64,000 bases of DNA from Spirometra erinaceieuropaei (taxonomy: Eukaryota > Platyhelminthes > Cestoda > Diphyllobothriidea > Diphyllobothriidae). Position numbers and translations under genes: made by a program. Each line of letters opens with the position of its first letter. Position 1 is the stretch's first letter. The notes below the pieces were generated by a model. It searched no databases. It was given only the letters and a program-made list of their open reading frames with translations, and had not been told where the DNA came from. The stretch covers positions 107,576 to 171,575 of the forward strand of contig CACRXP010000719.1 of assembly GCA_902702965.1 (NCBI GenBank), given 5' to 3'. Of the stretch, positions 36,086 through 47,829 are shown in pieces.

Positions 36086-36312
36086 CGCAGCTGCTTTGGT
36101 CAGGAGGAGTTAGCGCGGAGTTCCAATGAAGATTAATAAAACATGCATCGGACTTTGATAGACACTTTTTGCTATTCCTGAAATCATTTCGGTTGCCACT
36201 TGCCCACAAGTTAATCTTGTCCTTCCTTTCATCTTAGCTAAAAGGCCACGAAATGAAGAATTACGGTAACTGTATCGGTTGTGAAGATGCTTCTTTCTCT
36301 GATGAGAAAAAA

Positions 36313-36525
36313 GATTGTCAACGGCCAGATGAAAATACTTGTTGCAGCACGTGCAGCAGATGTCTGAACCAATCCCAGAGAGGGAGGACATGCCTCTGAC
36401 AATTGTGAAATAAACTTGGTTGTGGCCTATAGAGACGGTAACAGAAGCAATTTTCTGGTAGGATGCTAACCGATAGTCGATAACGTGTACGCCGGTGCTA
36501 TTTGTGAACAAAATTAGACATAATT
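36313..36525 (+). repeat. repeat R3, copy 2
   Basis: It shares ATTGTCAACGGCCAGATG, CCCAGAGAGGGAGGACATGC and CCTATAGAGACGGTAACAG with 34775-34985. The minus-strand frame at 36110-36583 lies across it and is probably not a gene. Confidence 0.65.
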
Positions 36526-36539
36526 TTTTTTTATTTAAC

Positions 36540-38030
36540 ACAGTTAAAAATTGATAAAATGTGCGTCGAACTTGGACAGGCACTTTATCGCCCTTCTGCA
36601 GTCCTTGCCGTTGGCACCTGTGTTTTAAGAATTGGGAAATATAGGATGGCCCGAAAGGGAAGAAACCCTCTTAGTCACCCTCCTCTTATATGCACTGCTT
36701 ATCACTAAATAAATGTTCTATCTAGTTTCCATTGCTGTGTAACGCATCTTAGACAATTTCGCTGAGTTTAAATTTAAGCAGACTGTCTCTCCGATGGAAA
36801 TGAAGTTTTAATCACCAGGTAAATAAAGCGTACAAATAAAAAACGTCATTTAAGCCTAATGAACAATTTTGAACAGCGTAGGTATTAGGAGTTATTTACA
36901 TAAGCCTACATGTTGGGCTTTTAGGATTTGTAATTTATGCATATATTCCTTGTTCTCCTATATTGTATGACATAGTAGATACATTTTGGCACTCATTTTA
37001 CTGTTCTCGGAAAACTGTCATAATTTCACTTCCTCTTCCGATAGCAAAGTAATTGTCACCGTGTCTGTGGAAGTGTACGACTGTGGAGGGTTGCAAAGTA
37101 CAATTTTCCACTTGTGGTCTTCCGTGTGTGGCACTCTCTAGCACAGGTCTTTAGATAGACATGCAGAATATCCACAGGCTCTACAGTTAGCCGCACCTGC
37201 GCTTTCACGGTCAATGTTTTAGAGGAAATTGAGATTTGCTTTGCGTTAAATATGAGATATCGAAGCATGGCTAGTCCTTACTTTTTCCAGGAAACCTGTC
37301 CCATATATTGACATCTGGACGCTCTACCGTCAGTTATTATTATGCTTTAGAGTCGTTTGAATGCAGCACATTGCAGGAAGTCTCCAAATATTAAAATGTT
37401 TCACAATGCGTTGCTTTCGTCTCGTGATGGCATTTAGTGCGCAAATCAACCCACCTAACAAATAGTACATCTAGACTTCCATTATTTCACGAATTGACTT
37501 TGTTTGGCTACTGGACGACGAAATTAAAATATGCTTGCCCTCACCCGGATTGTTTGTTTCGATGTGCAAAACGGGGGCATTAGAGCAAATACTGAAAACC
37601 CTTCACTCGGTTTTCAAGAGCCGCATATATTTTGATCCCTATAAGTGCAGACCAAGTTCCCGTTTTATAAGTGAACGTGCCCTGTTTCTTGTCTCTGCAG
37701 TCTCCCTTGAAGTATCCTCCTCTCTGTTCAATGAAATGTCATATCTAAAGGTAAATCTGATGTCTAGGTAACGTAGACGAAGATGACATATCTCCTTTAC
37801 GGAACAGCTAACAAAATGGGACTCCTGCCTGCAAAAACGCATTTTTGAAGGGATGCTTGTAATATTGCATCAGTGCCTTTCGAGATAAGATGAAGCGATT
37901 GCTGCCAGTTGGCTGATAATATGAAATACCTGATGCAAAACACATGTCGTTTGCATCAACTTCCAAAAGCAGCCTCAAGAACATTAGTGTGAGATATTCA
38001 AAGCTCGGATTTCCGAGGTAGATTCTCACT
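36540..38030. other. no supported gene
   Basis: The sequence is AT-rich with short chance frames and no recognisable element. Confidence 0.35.
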
Positions 38031-38084
38031 AACTTTGCCGTCTTTTATACATTCAGCGCCTGTAAGTAGTTCTTTAATGACCAT

Positions 38085-38150
38085 ACACTTCATCAATAAA
38101 TTTATTATTCCAGGGATCGCGTCTTCGTCTTCTGAACTGCTGTCTGGAAC
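38085..38150 (+). repeat. solo 3' tail of the hammerhead-bearing PLE family
   Basis: CAATAAATTTATTATTCCAG followed by GGATCGCGTCTTCGTCTTCT matches the tail after the ribozyme at 21526-21575 and the arms of the 42.8-kb palindrome. The ribozyme core itself is not recognisable upstream here. Confidence 0.55.
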
Positions 38151-38770
38151 TCGCCTGTTTGCTTCTATCAGAATACAATTTTGTTGTAAATGCGTTATTT
38201 GGAATAGCAGACATATATATATATCGCGCGAATAATTTTTGAAATCATTCTATGCAGAGCATGGAGTCAGAGCCTTAGAACTTGATTTTTAAGGACCAAA
38301 CCCGAAATGTCAATGGGCATTTGAATCGAAGACAATCGGCTGCTGTGGAATAACCACGTAAAGTCCACTATGCAAACAGGCAGTGATACTAGTAGTGTGA
38401 AATGTGTATGCAAATGTATTATACCCTACTCCCGACATAGGTATTAACTGAAAGCCCAGACATGCGTTTCGCAGTTACTCGCCGTTGCTTGACATAGCCG
38501 CGAGACTTTCGGCTCCTCATTGGTTCTGCAGCGTTTTCTATGCGAAAAGTCATGAGATAAAGTATCTGTGAGCTATAGAGTGGCCACTTACTTGATTTTG
38601 GCAACTAGAAATCTGAAGTCGTCGCTACTAAGAGCAGTGATATTCTGACCAACGTTTTAGTCCGTGGAGTTGTTCCCTGACATTGTTGCTCACATCTTGC
38701 ATAACGAATGGGAAATTAGTTGTGTGTATAGCCAAATAATCAGTCACGTCGAGTAAGCTCTGAAAAACTC

Positions 38771-39240
38771 GGTGTAACGGCGGGATTCAAATCCACGACA
38801 GCAAGGGAAAGCTTCAGTACAGCCAACGCTCCAACAATCTGAGCTAGGAGATTCCACCGGACGACGCGCGTTTAATCACATTTAGGTCAAGTTTACCCGT
38901 CCAAACCTACTGCATCGTCTGGAATCCACCAAATCTAATACAGTAAGCTGACTGCCCAAGCAGGATCTGCCAATACACCTCTGAATTACGTAAGCCCGGC
39001 AGTCATCTGGTGGATTCTATATGTATTTCTTAGAAATCCTGCTTGGACAGTCAACTTACTGTATCATACTTATTGGATTCTAGACGTTGCAGTAGGTTTG
39101 GACGGGTAACTTGACCTCAAATGTGACCAAGCTCGCGTCGTCCGGTGGGGTCTCGCAGCTCAGATGGTTAGAGCGTTAGCTGTACTAAAACTTCCCCTTG
39201 CTGTCATGGGTTCGAAACCCATCGACGCACCGAGTTTTTT
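38771..39240. repeat. inverted pair of tRNA-like SINE units, family S2
   Basis: The minus unit runs from about 38990 to 38771 and the plus unit from about 39003 to 39240, head to head, with the tRNA-like modules at the outer ends. The plus module has a good A box (GCAGCTCAGATGGTTAGAGC) and a perfect B box (GGTTCGAAACC) and ends in a T7 tract, so it could be transcribed by Pol III. Both units share GACGGGTAACTTGACC or its diverged form, and GCGTCGTCCGGTGG. Confidence 0.65.
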
Positions 39241-39479
39241 TACAGTTGGGTTACAGTGAATTATTTGAAATCTGCCAAAACACCTCCAAGTAATCCTTGC
39301 ATCTTTGGTAGACCATGTGTGATATAGCTGTGGTTTTTTATGCAAAGCCTGTTGTAAGATTGCCCCTGTTTGAATGGCGACGTTTCATTGAACACGATTA
39401 TTTCAGGAAGTTCAAAAAGGAAAGGTATTAGCATCACCCAGACAACCGCTTCAAATCTCCACATTGTGCTTGAGTTTTC

Positions 39480-42000
39480 CAACAGAACAACACGTCGACA
39501 ACTGACATCGAAGGCAATTACTGTAAAAAAGTAGCCTAGTACACTCAGACGATCGTAAGCTTTTTCGTGAATCCTGTGTCAACACTTCTCTAGCATTAAC
39601 TGCGGCGGCACCCCAAAAAACACTATGAAGGGTACTTCTAGCGATCCGACTGTTGCTAGATATTGACTTTACCTAGTACTAGATAGATATATAAAGAAAA
39701 AACAATCTATAAAACCTCACTCGAAACTATCTACAGCAGTCTCAGTAGCTCGCAAGCCGTCTCGTAATAAAAAACAGTGAGTACTTATCTCAGGTGAGAT
39801 ATCGAGGACAAACTGAATTCATTTGCACAGACCCGTATGTTTGTTGAAATTTGCACAGTGCAGTCAAGTGAAGGTACCTGTTTACTGGTAAAATTTGCAA
39901 GCAGCATATACGCCATTTAATGAGGGGAGCACAAAGGAATCCCGAGTATGGGTAGTTAAATTCGTTCTTTGAAATGTTCGAAGTCGAACAACCTCCTATC
40001 TCTCGACGTCGTTGTCTCGGTTAGTGTGCGCAAATGGAAGACTAGGCCTATGCGGCACATTGCCTCATACGCTGTTGCCATTCCTTGGTTTCAGTCAGCT
40101 ACGCTGAGCTTAGCCGTTTTGGGGTCAATGACATTCGTTCTTCCATTCCTATTTTTAGGGATTATTCATAAGTAATAGTAGGGAATATTTCACAGGTGAA
40201 ACTGATGCATCAGCAAATTTAAGGTGACAATAATAAATGCAGTATTGGACAGGTAGTTCAGCAGGGAGAATGAAACTTCCGAGGTTAATTTATACCCTAG
40301 ACAGCATTTTTAAGACTGCAAGAACTTTCCGCGATCCCCTTTCCCTACGTGAAAATGTATGAGTTTAAACCATGCTCCTTTGTTAACTGTAAGATTGTCA
40401 AAAGCGGAATTGGTGGGATTTTATGGATATCTACCATTTAAAACGCAGAAATCTAGCACAAAAATCAACTGGAATCAACGAAACGTAGGTCTGTGTTGCC
40501 GTCTAAAATGATGGCGAAACGTTAAGTGTCGCCTCTGAGGCACCGGCCGATGTATACTAATGTGCATATGGGTCAACGCACGATGGGCGACACATTGGCG
40601 AGAGCAGTATACAGCGCAAGTACGAAAATGGCAGACGAACGGAGAATAGGAATGAGTGTGGGCGTGTGCGGATCACAAACATCGCCTACTACTCGCGATG
40701 TTGGTTCTTGCAAGTGCACAGAACGGCAATGTTTTTTTTACAAAAGTGTGAAATTAGACAAATGACTAATTTGATTTCTGGCAGCACGAATGGGGACCGT
40801 CTGCACATCTCACCCTGATTGCGTTACGTATTACGCCTTTCTGTTTAAGCGATGGAGACGAAATAACTACAGACAGAGACCTGAGCAATCAGGGTTGTGG
40901 TGAATGCTGCTTACTCGACGGTTAAGTTCATGGATTTGTCAAAATCATCTTTTGAGGACTGTTGGAGGGGTTGCGTTAAAAGGCAGTTTTCCCTAGGGAC
41001 GTTGCCATCAGTAGTATGAAGAAAACCTTCTTTAAGAATTCCGTCTAGGCTGGTTAGGCTCCACTAACATTCAATACCTGTATCCGTTACTATGTCACAT
41101 TTCGATGATAATTCAAAGAATGCATTTCGTCGACTCTTGAATACCTATTTCCTCTAATATTTTCAATATATAGGTGTCTTGAGTAGTATAACCATAGAAG
41201 CAACGTCAAAAGTTCCTTGTACATGCTTCGACTGAATCAAGACGTGCGTTAATAGGAGGACTGCTGTCTTGGCAGATTTATTTCAACCGGCCGCACTGGG
41301 AACAGAAAAATAACCCCTGTTACTCCAAGGTTCCCTCCATTGGAAGCGAGAAGTGAATTCCTTAGAAGCCCTCATGATCGACCTGTCTCACAAGCCTTCC
41401 GGGCAGCAAGAGTTCAGGTAATACTCTCGATCAATCCTATTTAAATTGGTAGTGGTAGGCAGAAATTACCAAATCAGATTAGATTTATATGCACTTACTG
41501 CATTACTTACTTCTGTGGAGTTGGTTCTACTGGTAGCACAAGTCAGTAACTGTCCAAAATACCAGGGAAAATCTCCCAATTTGTTTTAAAAAAGGCGAAA
41601 TTACGAGGAAAACAGCGTTATTCTCGCATATATTGTTGATTTCGGCCCCAGCAAAGACCTCTGTCTCACCAAATTTCTCTACGTTACCGAGTCAGCATCT
41701 GCTAGCAACAACAAAGTGATTGCAATCAGGTTGCGCATGGATATCAGGACCGCATTTAAACGCCGCGTTTGTCATGACTAATAGTCTGTTTAATGTATGC
41801 ACCTATTCGGGCATTCCAGCCGACACCCCTGGCATGGTATACCAACCCCTCACCACCTCTAACTACTTCTCACTCCAACACACATCTTTTACCTCTTCCC
41901 ACCCGCACGAAAAGACGAGTCTTACTTTATTTTCCTTGTCATGAACATGTCTGATTTTTACTTTATTCCGGTGTGTAACGGGGACGGTCTGCTTATTGTG
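39480..42000. other. no supported gene
   Basis: No domains or repeats that I can name. A short GC-richer block at 40490-40740 may be an unidentified repeat; it begins with a weak hammerhead-like string that I rejected. Confidence 0.35.
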
Positions 42001-42005
42001 TCAGG

Positions 42006-42085
42006 TTTTTAAAATAGTGCACAAGGCCATCTTCAGCGATAGTAATATAACGGCGCAGAAAGTCTTCTGACGCCCATCTTCAAAG
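42006..42085 (+). repeat. gypsy LTR fragment
   Basis: The sequence TGCACAAGGCCATCTTCAGC, then GATAGTAATATAACGGCGCA and GAAAGTCTTCTGACG, matches the first 70 bases of the LTR at 43198. It then diverges, so it is a truncated or solo LTR piece. Confidence 0.55.
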
Positions 42086-42724
42086 AATACAGTGCGTGGC
42101 CTAACTCAGGAAATGTGTCGAAATTTGCAAATGATTGCCAATCAATCGCAAATCGACACCATTTCATGAGTCCGATGTCTATGTTAATTAAGTTCAAGGT
42201 CAAAAGAAGTAAGAGCATAAAATAAATATTAAAGGTGATGTTACGTTTTTTAGAAATGCCGATCGTTTTAGAAAAGCGCAATATCCCGAAAACGACATAA
42301 ATGGCTCTTATTTAGTAAACTCCGTTGGTAGATATGTAGAAATAATTCTCATGCCAAAAACGTAGTAAATATGAACGGAGAAATAAAATAACGTCTAAGA
42401 ATAATTTTTCAGTGAAGTTTACACCTAAATATGGTTTAATAATTAGTGCGATTTCATATATGACCGTTTGTCAACTGCCTACATTCTGATTGTAGATTCC
42501 AAAAAAGTTTTCCAGGGATTCGTGTTATCCTTGACTAGTTTGAGTTAAATGAGATGGGGTTTAACAAGAGAGACGGAATTTTGCTAGATTTAACCGGCGG
42601 GTACCTCGTAGTAACAAATGTTTTCATAAGGTCACGTGCTGTGAGGCCGCTCGGTGCTTCTAAATTTAAATAGGCCAGGCTTGATCGTCAATAGAAGCAA
42701 AGAGCCGAGTCCCAGGAAGTAGTC

Positions 42725-42852
42725 TTGAAGAAGGAGACACGATCGCCGGGACAAGAGCTTTATTAGCCTGACGTTTCGGATTCCTACTCGAATCCATCCG
42801 AAACGTCAGGCTAATAAAGCTCTTGTCCCGGCGATCGTGTCTCCTTCTTCAA
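42725..42852. repeat. perfect 57-bp-arm palindrome made of two PLE 3' ends
   Basis: The arms 42725-42781 and 42796-42852 are exact reverse complements around a 14-base spacer. Each arm, read outward, is ATCCGAAACGTCAGGCTAAT, then AAAGCTCTTGTCCCGGCGAT and CGTGTCTCCTTCTTCAA. That is, the 3' half of the hammerhead ribozyme plus the tail of the PLE family seen at 21518. On the minus strand stem II is also complete (GGATTC and GAATCC around GAGTAG), but the CTGATGA strand is lost at the junction. Confidence 0.85.
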
Positions 42853-43197
42853 AAAAATCACATTTTGTGTTTATATAGAGAAACGTTCTTCCACTAAACT
42901 AATTTACACTTTTCGTTCGTTTTTGATTACTTGAGTTTAGGATCGGCCTCGAAATATTGCTGAATACTTCATGATTTTCAGTGTTTTCACCCGATCGTCC
43001 GTAAAGATATATTCTGAATAACTTATCTGTTAAGAACTTTAAAAGGGTCTTTACTGAATTAGTAGATGGTCGTTTGGGTCACACGTAAAGACTCATTCAA
43101 GGAGCAAACATCATTTTCGAGAAAAACGTCTGTTTACAACGAAGGTCAGCAATGAATAGGCCTTCGATCTGCTCATTATGTTAGATTTTCGAAGTAG

Positions 43198-43536
43198 TGT
43201 ACGAGCCCATCATCAGAGATAGTAGTATAAAGGGGCAGAAAGTTTTCTGATGCTCTGCATGTACCCTTTCTGTCTCATTTAAGAAGGTCTCTAGTAAACG
43301 CCCTGGTGAATCATGCTAATGCTTAACCGGACGAACCAGATCTTCGTACTGATCCGACACTTTTGCTCGGGGCCTGTGAACATGCGATTAGCAATAGACG
43401 CGTGTCGGCTAATTAGTCTCCTTGTTATCTCCCGCTTTGTTCCTCTCCCTGATTTCCGCTTGTTACCGTTAACCCCGACCGATCTTTAATTTTCCGCTTA
43501 GACGTTTGTTCGCCCACCATCACGTCTAACGTTACA
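43198..43536 (+). repeat. 5' LTR of gypsy copy 1
   Basis: The block of 339 bases begins TGTACGAG and ends GTTACA, fitting the TG...CA rule. It aligns with 61013-61333 and, at its 5' end, with 42006-42085. Directly after it comes GGTGTCAGAGATGGGAT (43541-43557), which resembles the complement of a tRNA 3' end, probably tRNA-Leu, and serves as the likely primer binding site. The 5' boundary is inferred from the alignment. Confidence 0.6.
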
Positions 43537-43555
43537 AATAGGTGTCAGAGATGGG

Positions 43556-44660
43556 ATGTCAACATCTAAGAATGAGCATGCCGACCAGTATCCCCAGTCG
43601 GAACCACTCCTGTTGGTCAACCTGTGGCCTCGGTTCTGTCCATTATTAGATCATATATGTGCCCAAAGAGCAAAACCAGGCCAGACTTGGCCGCCCCGTC
43701 CCCAGCCCTTTCATCCTAACGACTACTACTCCAAATGGGTCTTCTGCGCCGAAAACTTCCTCCGTATCGTCCCCTCCACATACGCCGATTCCTACTAAGT
43801 CACGCTTTTGGATGACTCGGCCGTACGACAACTAATGACCACGGACATGTTGCTGGATGCACCTGTCGCCAAACTAATTAGTACTCTGACCGACCTCTTG
43901 GACCATTAGCAGTTTCTTACTTTGGCATTCGAAGCGTTGTAGAGTCGACGGCAACTAGCGGCAGAGTCGGCCGACGCCTACATCGGAGCATTGCAAGAGC
44001 TGGCAATGGACGCATTTCCGGGTGAAACTCCCACCCGGCGTGAGGCCGAACTCCACAAAAGAGGTACGCTAGGCGTTCTCAACACAGAATCGTACTCGAA
44101 GGTTATTCGTAAACAGTACATTTCGTCGAAGAAGGCGCTGGAGATGGCCCGCGGGTACGAGGCTGCAGATGTGATTCAAAGCAATTCGCTTCCGCCCAAG
44201 ATCTTTTCGCTGTCGGATCCAACTCCGTCGACCTCTTGACTGCAACCTTCCAAAGTCCGTCGCCGTCTCACCTCACCTACAAGCTATCCTTATTGCCGCC
44301 GATTCAGCAGGCGCGCTAAGTGTTGTGGACCCAACCGCCCTATTCGCCGTCAGCCGCTTTCTGGTAGGTCCGTTTTACCACTGCCAGTCTTCCGTCTTTG
44401 GTCGTGTTTTCTCGCAACACTTGCCCATCTCTAACTATTCCTGGAAGCATTAACGGCCAAAGCAGGTTGTTCTTGTCGGATACTGGGATATCTTGCTCTG
44501 CAGTTTCTTGCTAATCGTAGACCTACAAAAACGTTATAGCTTTCGACAGTTAACGGCTCTGTTCTCCACCCCGAAGAGCAAACCTACTGTGCTGTGACTG
44601 TTGGCCATTTTGTCACAACTAACACATTTGTATGTTAACGTTTACAGTGGGACGCGATAG
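43556..44660 (+). pseudogene. Ty3/gypsy gag and start of protease, copy 1
   Basis: An ATG 20 bases after the LTR opens a gag frame (MSTSKNEHADQYPQSEP, then NDYYSKWVFCAENFLRIV). It is continuous to 44239 apart from three in-frame stops (43796-43798, 43907-43909, 43940-43942). Typical gag features are QLMTTDMLLDAPVAKLISTL, DAYIGALQELA and LEMARGYEAADV. After the gag stop, near 44470, another frame reads RLFLSDTGIS, the D-T-G active site of an aspartic protease. It breaks down soon after. The same order is seen in copy 2 at 61350-63990. Confidence 0.8.
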
Positions 44661-45079
44661 CAGGTCTGAGCCGCTATCACGAATCCATTGAGTTATCTCC
44701 TCAAATAATCCGCCTAGTAGGTATTGAGGTGTTTCGTAGAGATGCTGTTTCGGTGTTTACTGACGGTCTGTGGTTGGCCTCCCTTCATCTCTGAGTGTGG
44801 TATCAGTGAGTCATTACGGCAAACGCTCATGTAGCTTCCAAAGAAGTTTTCTATCCAGTTTAACGTAGACAACAAATCTTCAGGGCATACTCGTGTTCTT
44901 AAGCATTCAGTTAACAGAGCGAATTCTTGTCAGGCACTCGACACATTCCCATGACTTATCAGAGGGATCTAGAGACAACGGGTACATACAGGGCATCAGA
45001 AAGCGCTCTGCGCCGTTACAATGACAAAAACAAGAGAAGCAAAACTATAGGGCATGCTAGCCAATGAGCAAACGATGGC

Positions 45080-45270
45080 GGATGTCTGGACGCGACAGCG
45101 CAGGGCTCTGTATGCCGGCGTCAGATCTACAAATCTACTGACTGAGTTCTCATCAGAAGCCCAGATTTCGGAGTGGGCGATTTTCTCACTGGGTTCTAAC
45201 TTAAACCCAGTCCATTTCGTAGTAGTGGACAGCGACTTGTGATAATTCATCGCCTCGTGGCACAGTCAGC
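45080..45270 (+). repeat. dispersed repeat R4, copy 1
   Basis: TATGCCGGCGTCAGATCTAC and AGCGACTTGTGATAATTCAT recur, diverged, at 52371-52555. The open frames on both strands here are unsupported as genes. Similarity is weak outside the two islands. Confidence 0.4.
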
Positions 45271-45699
45271 TTATGTTTCATGAAAGCGCCCAAAGGTCTG
45301 TGAGCGACTGCCATGTCATTATTCAGCAAACGTTGGCTCTCCCTTCCTGGTGTGCGCTGGCTGTTCTCGGCACCTGGTTCCTTGCCGATAGATGCACTTG
45401 TGCTCCCGCTGGGTATACACGTTGTATGCATGGCTATCCAGTCATTTTCATCTTTCGGACCAGTTTTCGTGCCGTTGTTGGTAAAAACACTGGTCAAGTT
45501 TTGTTGTAAACTAGGAGTGTGGTGGTACGCATTTCTGCGTGCAGAGCCGTGCTAGCCACATGCACACTCTCGCAACTTGGGTCTTCTTAAATATGTCTTG
45601 ACGCAGGGCCCAGATGATAATGAGGAGAGAATGCGGTATACGCTTTGTAATTCTACTCACTCTCTTAGCTAATTCCCGCGCACAGGGTAGGCGGACGTT

Positions 45700-45990
45700 C
45701 ATCGATAACGCTACGGAAAGTCCTCGTCTCTTTGTTCCTTAGGGCTCTCTCTCTCTCGATCCCGGCACCAGCCACATAGTGGCGCATGATATAGGCAGAA
45801 TGGCATTATCGACAAAGACAAGCGGGCCTGGAATGGTCAACTGTGACTTGTTAGCCGTCGTCGGCCTGTCCTACCCGACACCAAGGCGTGCAACGCCTGG
45901 GATTAGATACCGCAACCTGTTGTTTAGAAGTCCAACGCGCCTAACCATCGAACCACGGTCGGTTGCGACCGCACCTGCTTCCACTTGCTG
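45700..45990 (-). mobile_element. tRNA-derived SINE, family S1
   Basis: The minus-strand head lies near 45985-45920 (CGTGGTTCGATGGTTAGGCG as a worn A box). The body follows with TAGCCGTC-related and GCCATTCTGCCTATATCATG-type sequence down to a CT-rich end near 45740. It is more diverged than the 59-60 kb copies. Confidence 0.6.
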
Positions 45991-46099
45991 TGTAGCACAC
46001 GGTGGACGTCGTCGGGCATGCAGAGTCTTAGCATGCTTCTTGTCTGGCCTGTGTACCTACATATACTGTGTTAGCACAGGATGCGATATACTACTCTAG

Positions 46100-47070
46100 A
46101 TTGCTCGTCGCGAATCAACACTTCTTTAATTTTTATGCATGAGTAATTTAGGCCCGTGTGTACTTCCAATACTTAGGTTCACAGCAATGCGCCAGATCGT
46201 TTCTAAAACGTCCTTAATTTATGGCAGATAATGTCACTTCCTTGTTGGTGTTGATGTTTAGGTCCTCTGTGTGTCAAAACTCAGGCGGCGACTCATAAAT
46301 GCCTTCGAAAATAACGGTCTTAACGTGTTCTTCCCTCCGATTTGCAGCGGTGAGTTTGAATGGATTTGAAGAGCGTGTTCATACAGCATCGTTTGTGAGC
46401 CACCGAGAAAATAAGCTGTGCTGTGGTCGATCGATGCCTTCTTATAAACCGTCCTTTCAAGTTCGCCCCTAAGGTTTCCTCTGACACGCCCATCAGGACA
46501 GAACAAATGCTGTCCCGGTCTTTCTTCCTTTGTGGATTTTATATTAAGAAAGACTGCCTTGAATAGGTTGTAGAAATTCTGTAGTATGTCCATCTTTACT
46601 ATAACAAGCGTGTTGTCTAAACACCGCCAACTCGGCTTGCCTTAGCATCCACATGTTTGATTTCTACTCCATTTAGTATAAGTGTACTGCTCTGGCGGAA
46701 ATTCATCTAGAGCAGTTGAATGCCCGCTAATTTGTCTTCTAATGTCAGGTGTGGGAATTGCCTACGCTATGAACCAAGATAGCTGCAATATATGTTTAAC
46801 TGCACACGATATTGCCTTCATACGCGGAAATTGAGCACCTAAACTCATCTATCTTAAACAGATTGGAACGATTCTTGTCACTTGAATGACCGCAACGGAA
46901 GATCTGACGCTGCGCCCCACGTGATATTCGATTAATCCAACACCTACATATGTCCTTTGCAGTAGGCATTGAGTGTAAGTCGCCCCGCCTAACCAATCCT
47001 CGTGGCACAAACAGTGTGGACGTCATTTTATCTGTCCATATCCTGTTTATTGTCTCCGGGATATGAAGCA
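46100..47070. other. no supported gene
   Basis: Minus-strand frames at 46258-46593 and 46796-47071 have no motif that I recognise and no second copy here. Confidence 0.3.
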
Positions 47071-47072
47071 CC

Positions 47073-47290
47073 TACAGTAGATGTGCTCACTCATAAACTG
47101 TTAGCCAAAAATTCGAAAGGCGTCTTCGACTCTACAAGATTATTCAAGCAGGGTTGTTATATTAAGAACCGTGCAGCATAATCCCATAATAATTCATTTA
47201 CCTCAGGATGCCAGCTTTTCGATTTAACTTCTCGGCCGCCTGCAAAAATTATACTCAGTTAAAATGACTGCTTAAGTGGTACGAGTTTTC
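47073..47290 (+). repeat. dispersed repeat R1, copy 3
   Basis: It starts TACAGTAGATGTGCTCACTC and keeps the order of the 4175 copy through AGGATGCCAGCTTTTCGA and CTGCAAAAATTATACTC. It lies about 550 bases upstream of gene C. Confidence 0.55.
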
Positions 47291-47829
47291 ACACTAAGAG
47301 GCGCGGCTCGGATTAAGCGATGAAGAGGAAAAAAGTGACACTATTTCACATATAAGCGAGGATAGACTCTAGCAACTAATAATGGCATTACCACTTCTAC
47401 ACTAGAGATGAGCTTAGCACACCTATCATTGCCTTCTAAATTTCATTTAACGGTGTGTGTTTCCAGTAACCGTGCGTGTTATCGATCTACACCGAGCTGT
47501 TTGACAGATATTTGCAAGGTACGTCTATTTGCAGTGTTCTTACCACATTCTTCTGTTTTATTGGCTGACATATTTCCAGATCACCGTCGAGCTACTATAA
47601 ATAAAGTAGTTGTGGCAGTCAAATTCAGCTCCGGTTAGATAAGGTGAATTTTTATCTCGTTTTCTTGGTTACTTTGGCCTTTAATTTGCGTTAGAATTCC
47701 TGAATAAAATCGGAGGATTGATAAATGATCAGATCTTTGTTTTCAATCGTTAAGTCGGCCTTTCTAAATAAAATCCGTTTTCCTGTCGTTATAAGCATTT
47801 ATAATTTTATCTACACATACAGGATTCCG

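Noticed and set aside
39149..39235. Functional tRNA gene
   Set aside because: A and B boxes are good, but the arms do not fold as a cloverleaf and the unit is repeated as a SINE-like module.
40495..40535. Possible hammerhead (ATGATGGCGAAACGTT)
   Set aside because: There is no room for stem II between the two core strands and no GTC; only the GAAACG word matches.
46258..47071. Minus-strand frames of 111 and 91 residues
   Set aside because: No motif or second copy; left unassigned.
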